This document shows positions 63,531-64,000 of a stretch of DNA of 64,000 nt, one piece after another. The stretch lies in contig NZ_JNFC01000045.1 in NCBI RefSeq assembly GCF_000756385.1, forward strand, positions 1 through 64,000, given 5' to 3'. The notes under the pieces are model-generated. The model had not been told where the DNA came from. It saw only the letters and a program-made list of their open reading frames with translations, and did no database searches. The stretch comes from Sphingopyxis sp. LC363. Lineage in GTDB: Bacteria > Pseudomonadota > Alphaproteobacteria > Sphingomonadales > Sphingomonadaceae. Every line of letters begins with the position of its first letter. Within the stretch, counting starts at the first letter, position 1. Position numbers and translations under genes: made by a program.

Positions 63531-64000
63531 CAGCGAACAGAAGGTCACCGTCCTCGGGCTCGGCTATATCGGCCTGCCCACCGCCGCGCTGATCGCGCGC
63601 TCGGGCAGCAAGGTGACGGGCATCGACGTCAGCCGGCACGTCGTCGACACGGTCAACAGCGGCAAGGTCCATATCGAGGAAGTCGATCTCGACGGGCTCG
63701 TCCAGGGCGTCGTGTCGCGCGGCACCCTCGTCGCTTCGACCGAGGTTGCCTCCGCCGACGTCTTCGTCATCGCGGTGCCGACGCCGCATGACGAGGAGCA
63801 TCGCCCCGACATCGGCCATGTCCTGTCGGCCGCGCGCGCGATCGCGCCGAAGCTTCAGGCGGGCAATCTCGTCATCCTCGAATCGACCTCGCCGGTCGGC
63901 ACGACCGAAAGGGTCGCCGCGCTGCTGGCAGAGCTCCGCCCCGACCTGAAAATCCCCGGCGCCTGCACCGGCGCCGCGGACATCTTCGTCGCTTACTGCC
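63520..64000 (+). CDS. wecC: UDP-N-acetyl-D-mannosamine dehydrogenase, N-terminal part
   Basis: The frame starts at a GTG at 63520 with GGAG upstream and runs out of the window after 160 residues. It shows VTVLGLGYIGLPTAALIA, DVFVIAVPTP and ILESTSPVGTTERV, the NAD domain of UDP-ManNAc dehydrogenase, which makes UDP-ManNAcA from the WecB product. It overlaps wecB. Confidence 0.92.

Overview
The window is about 64 kb of GC-rich DNA. The gene content and codon use fit an alphaproteobacterium of the Sphingomonadales, most like Sphingopyxis or Sphingomonas. I infer this from the SigF-NrsF/bufferin operon, the TamAB pair, the abundant TAT-exported Gfo/Idh/MocA proteins and the sphingomonad-type exopolysaccharide (EPS) locus. 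No rRNA, tRNA or CRISPR array is visible.

Layout. (1) Bases 1-10110, all minus strand, form a sugar-catabolic island: a periplasmic set (tandem DUF1080 protein, three TAT-exported Gfo/Idh/MocA oxidoreductases, an ApbE flavin transferase) ending in a FadR-type GntR regulator, then a hexuronate transporter, UxaC and UxuB. Similar operator-like palindromes precede both transcription units, so I read it as one uronate or uronoside regulon. (2) Bases 10300-16400 are accessory: a higBA toxin-antitoxin pair, IS3/IS30 debris, a GSU2403-type nucleotidyltransferase with inverted repeats, an acyltransferase and several doubtful small ORFs. (3) Bases 16388-24105 hold a UDP-uronate epimerase, a complete copper-bufferin operon (bufA-bufB-bufC-doxX-sigF-nrsF) with a SigF-type promoter, galE, an IS5-family element inserted exactly between two convergent stop codons, and a TMEM165/GDT1 transporter behind a yybP-ykoY manganese riboswitch. 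(4) Bases 23890-33539 hold a small lipoprotein, tamB, tamA, a UDP-glucose dehydrogenase and selO.

(5) Bases 33761-64000 are a large surface-polysaccharide locus. It encodes nucleotide-sugar synthesis for dTDP-L-rhamnose (rmlCBDA), UDP-L-FucNAc (wbjBCD-like) and UDP-ManNAcA (wecB, wecC). A PglF/PglE/PglD-like set is scattered across the locus, together with a PglC-like initiating phosphoglycosyl transferase; these suggest a bacillosamine-type first sugar. The export and assembly machinery is Wza, a Wzc-type tyrosine kinase, a Wzx-like flippase and Wzy-like polymerases. Three glycosyltransferases, a methyltransferase and a secreted beta-helix protein complete the set. One polymerase-like gene is present twice: a frameshifted copy at 42346-43583 and an intact copy at 59973-61214.

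The strongest candidates for new biology are the DUF1080/Gfo-Idh-MocA/ApbE/uronate regulon (a possible non-hydrolytic uronoside-cleaving system), the bufferin operon carrying its own SigF switch, the IS insertion that keeps three stop codons in one duplicated CTAG, the hairpin that covers the ribosome-binding site of the beta-helix gene, and the hexanucleotide repeat that sets the tyrosine count of the Wzc tail.
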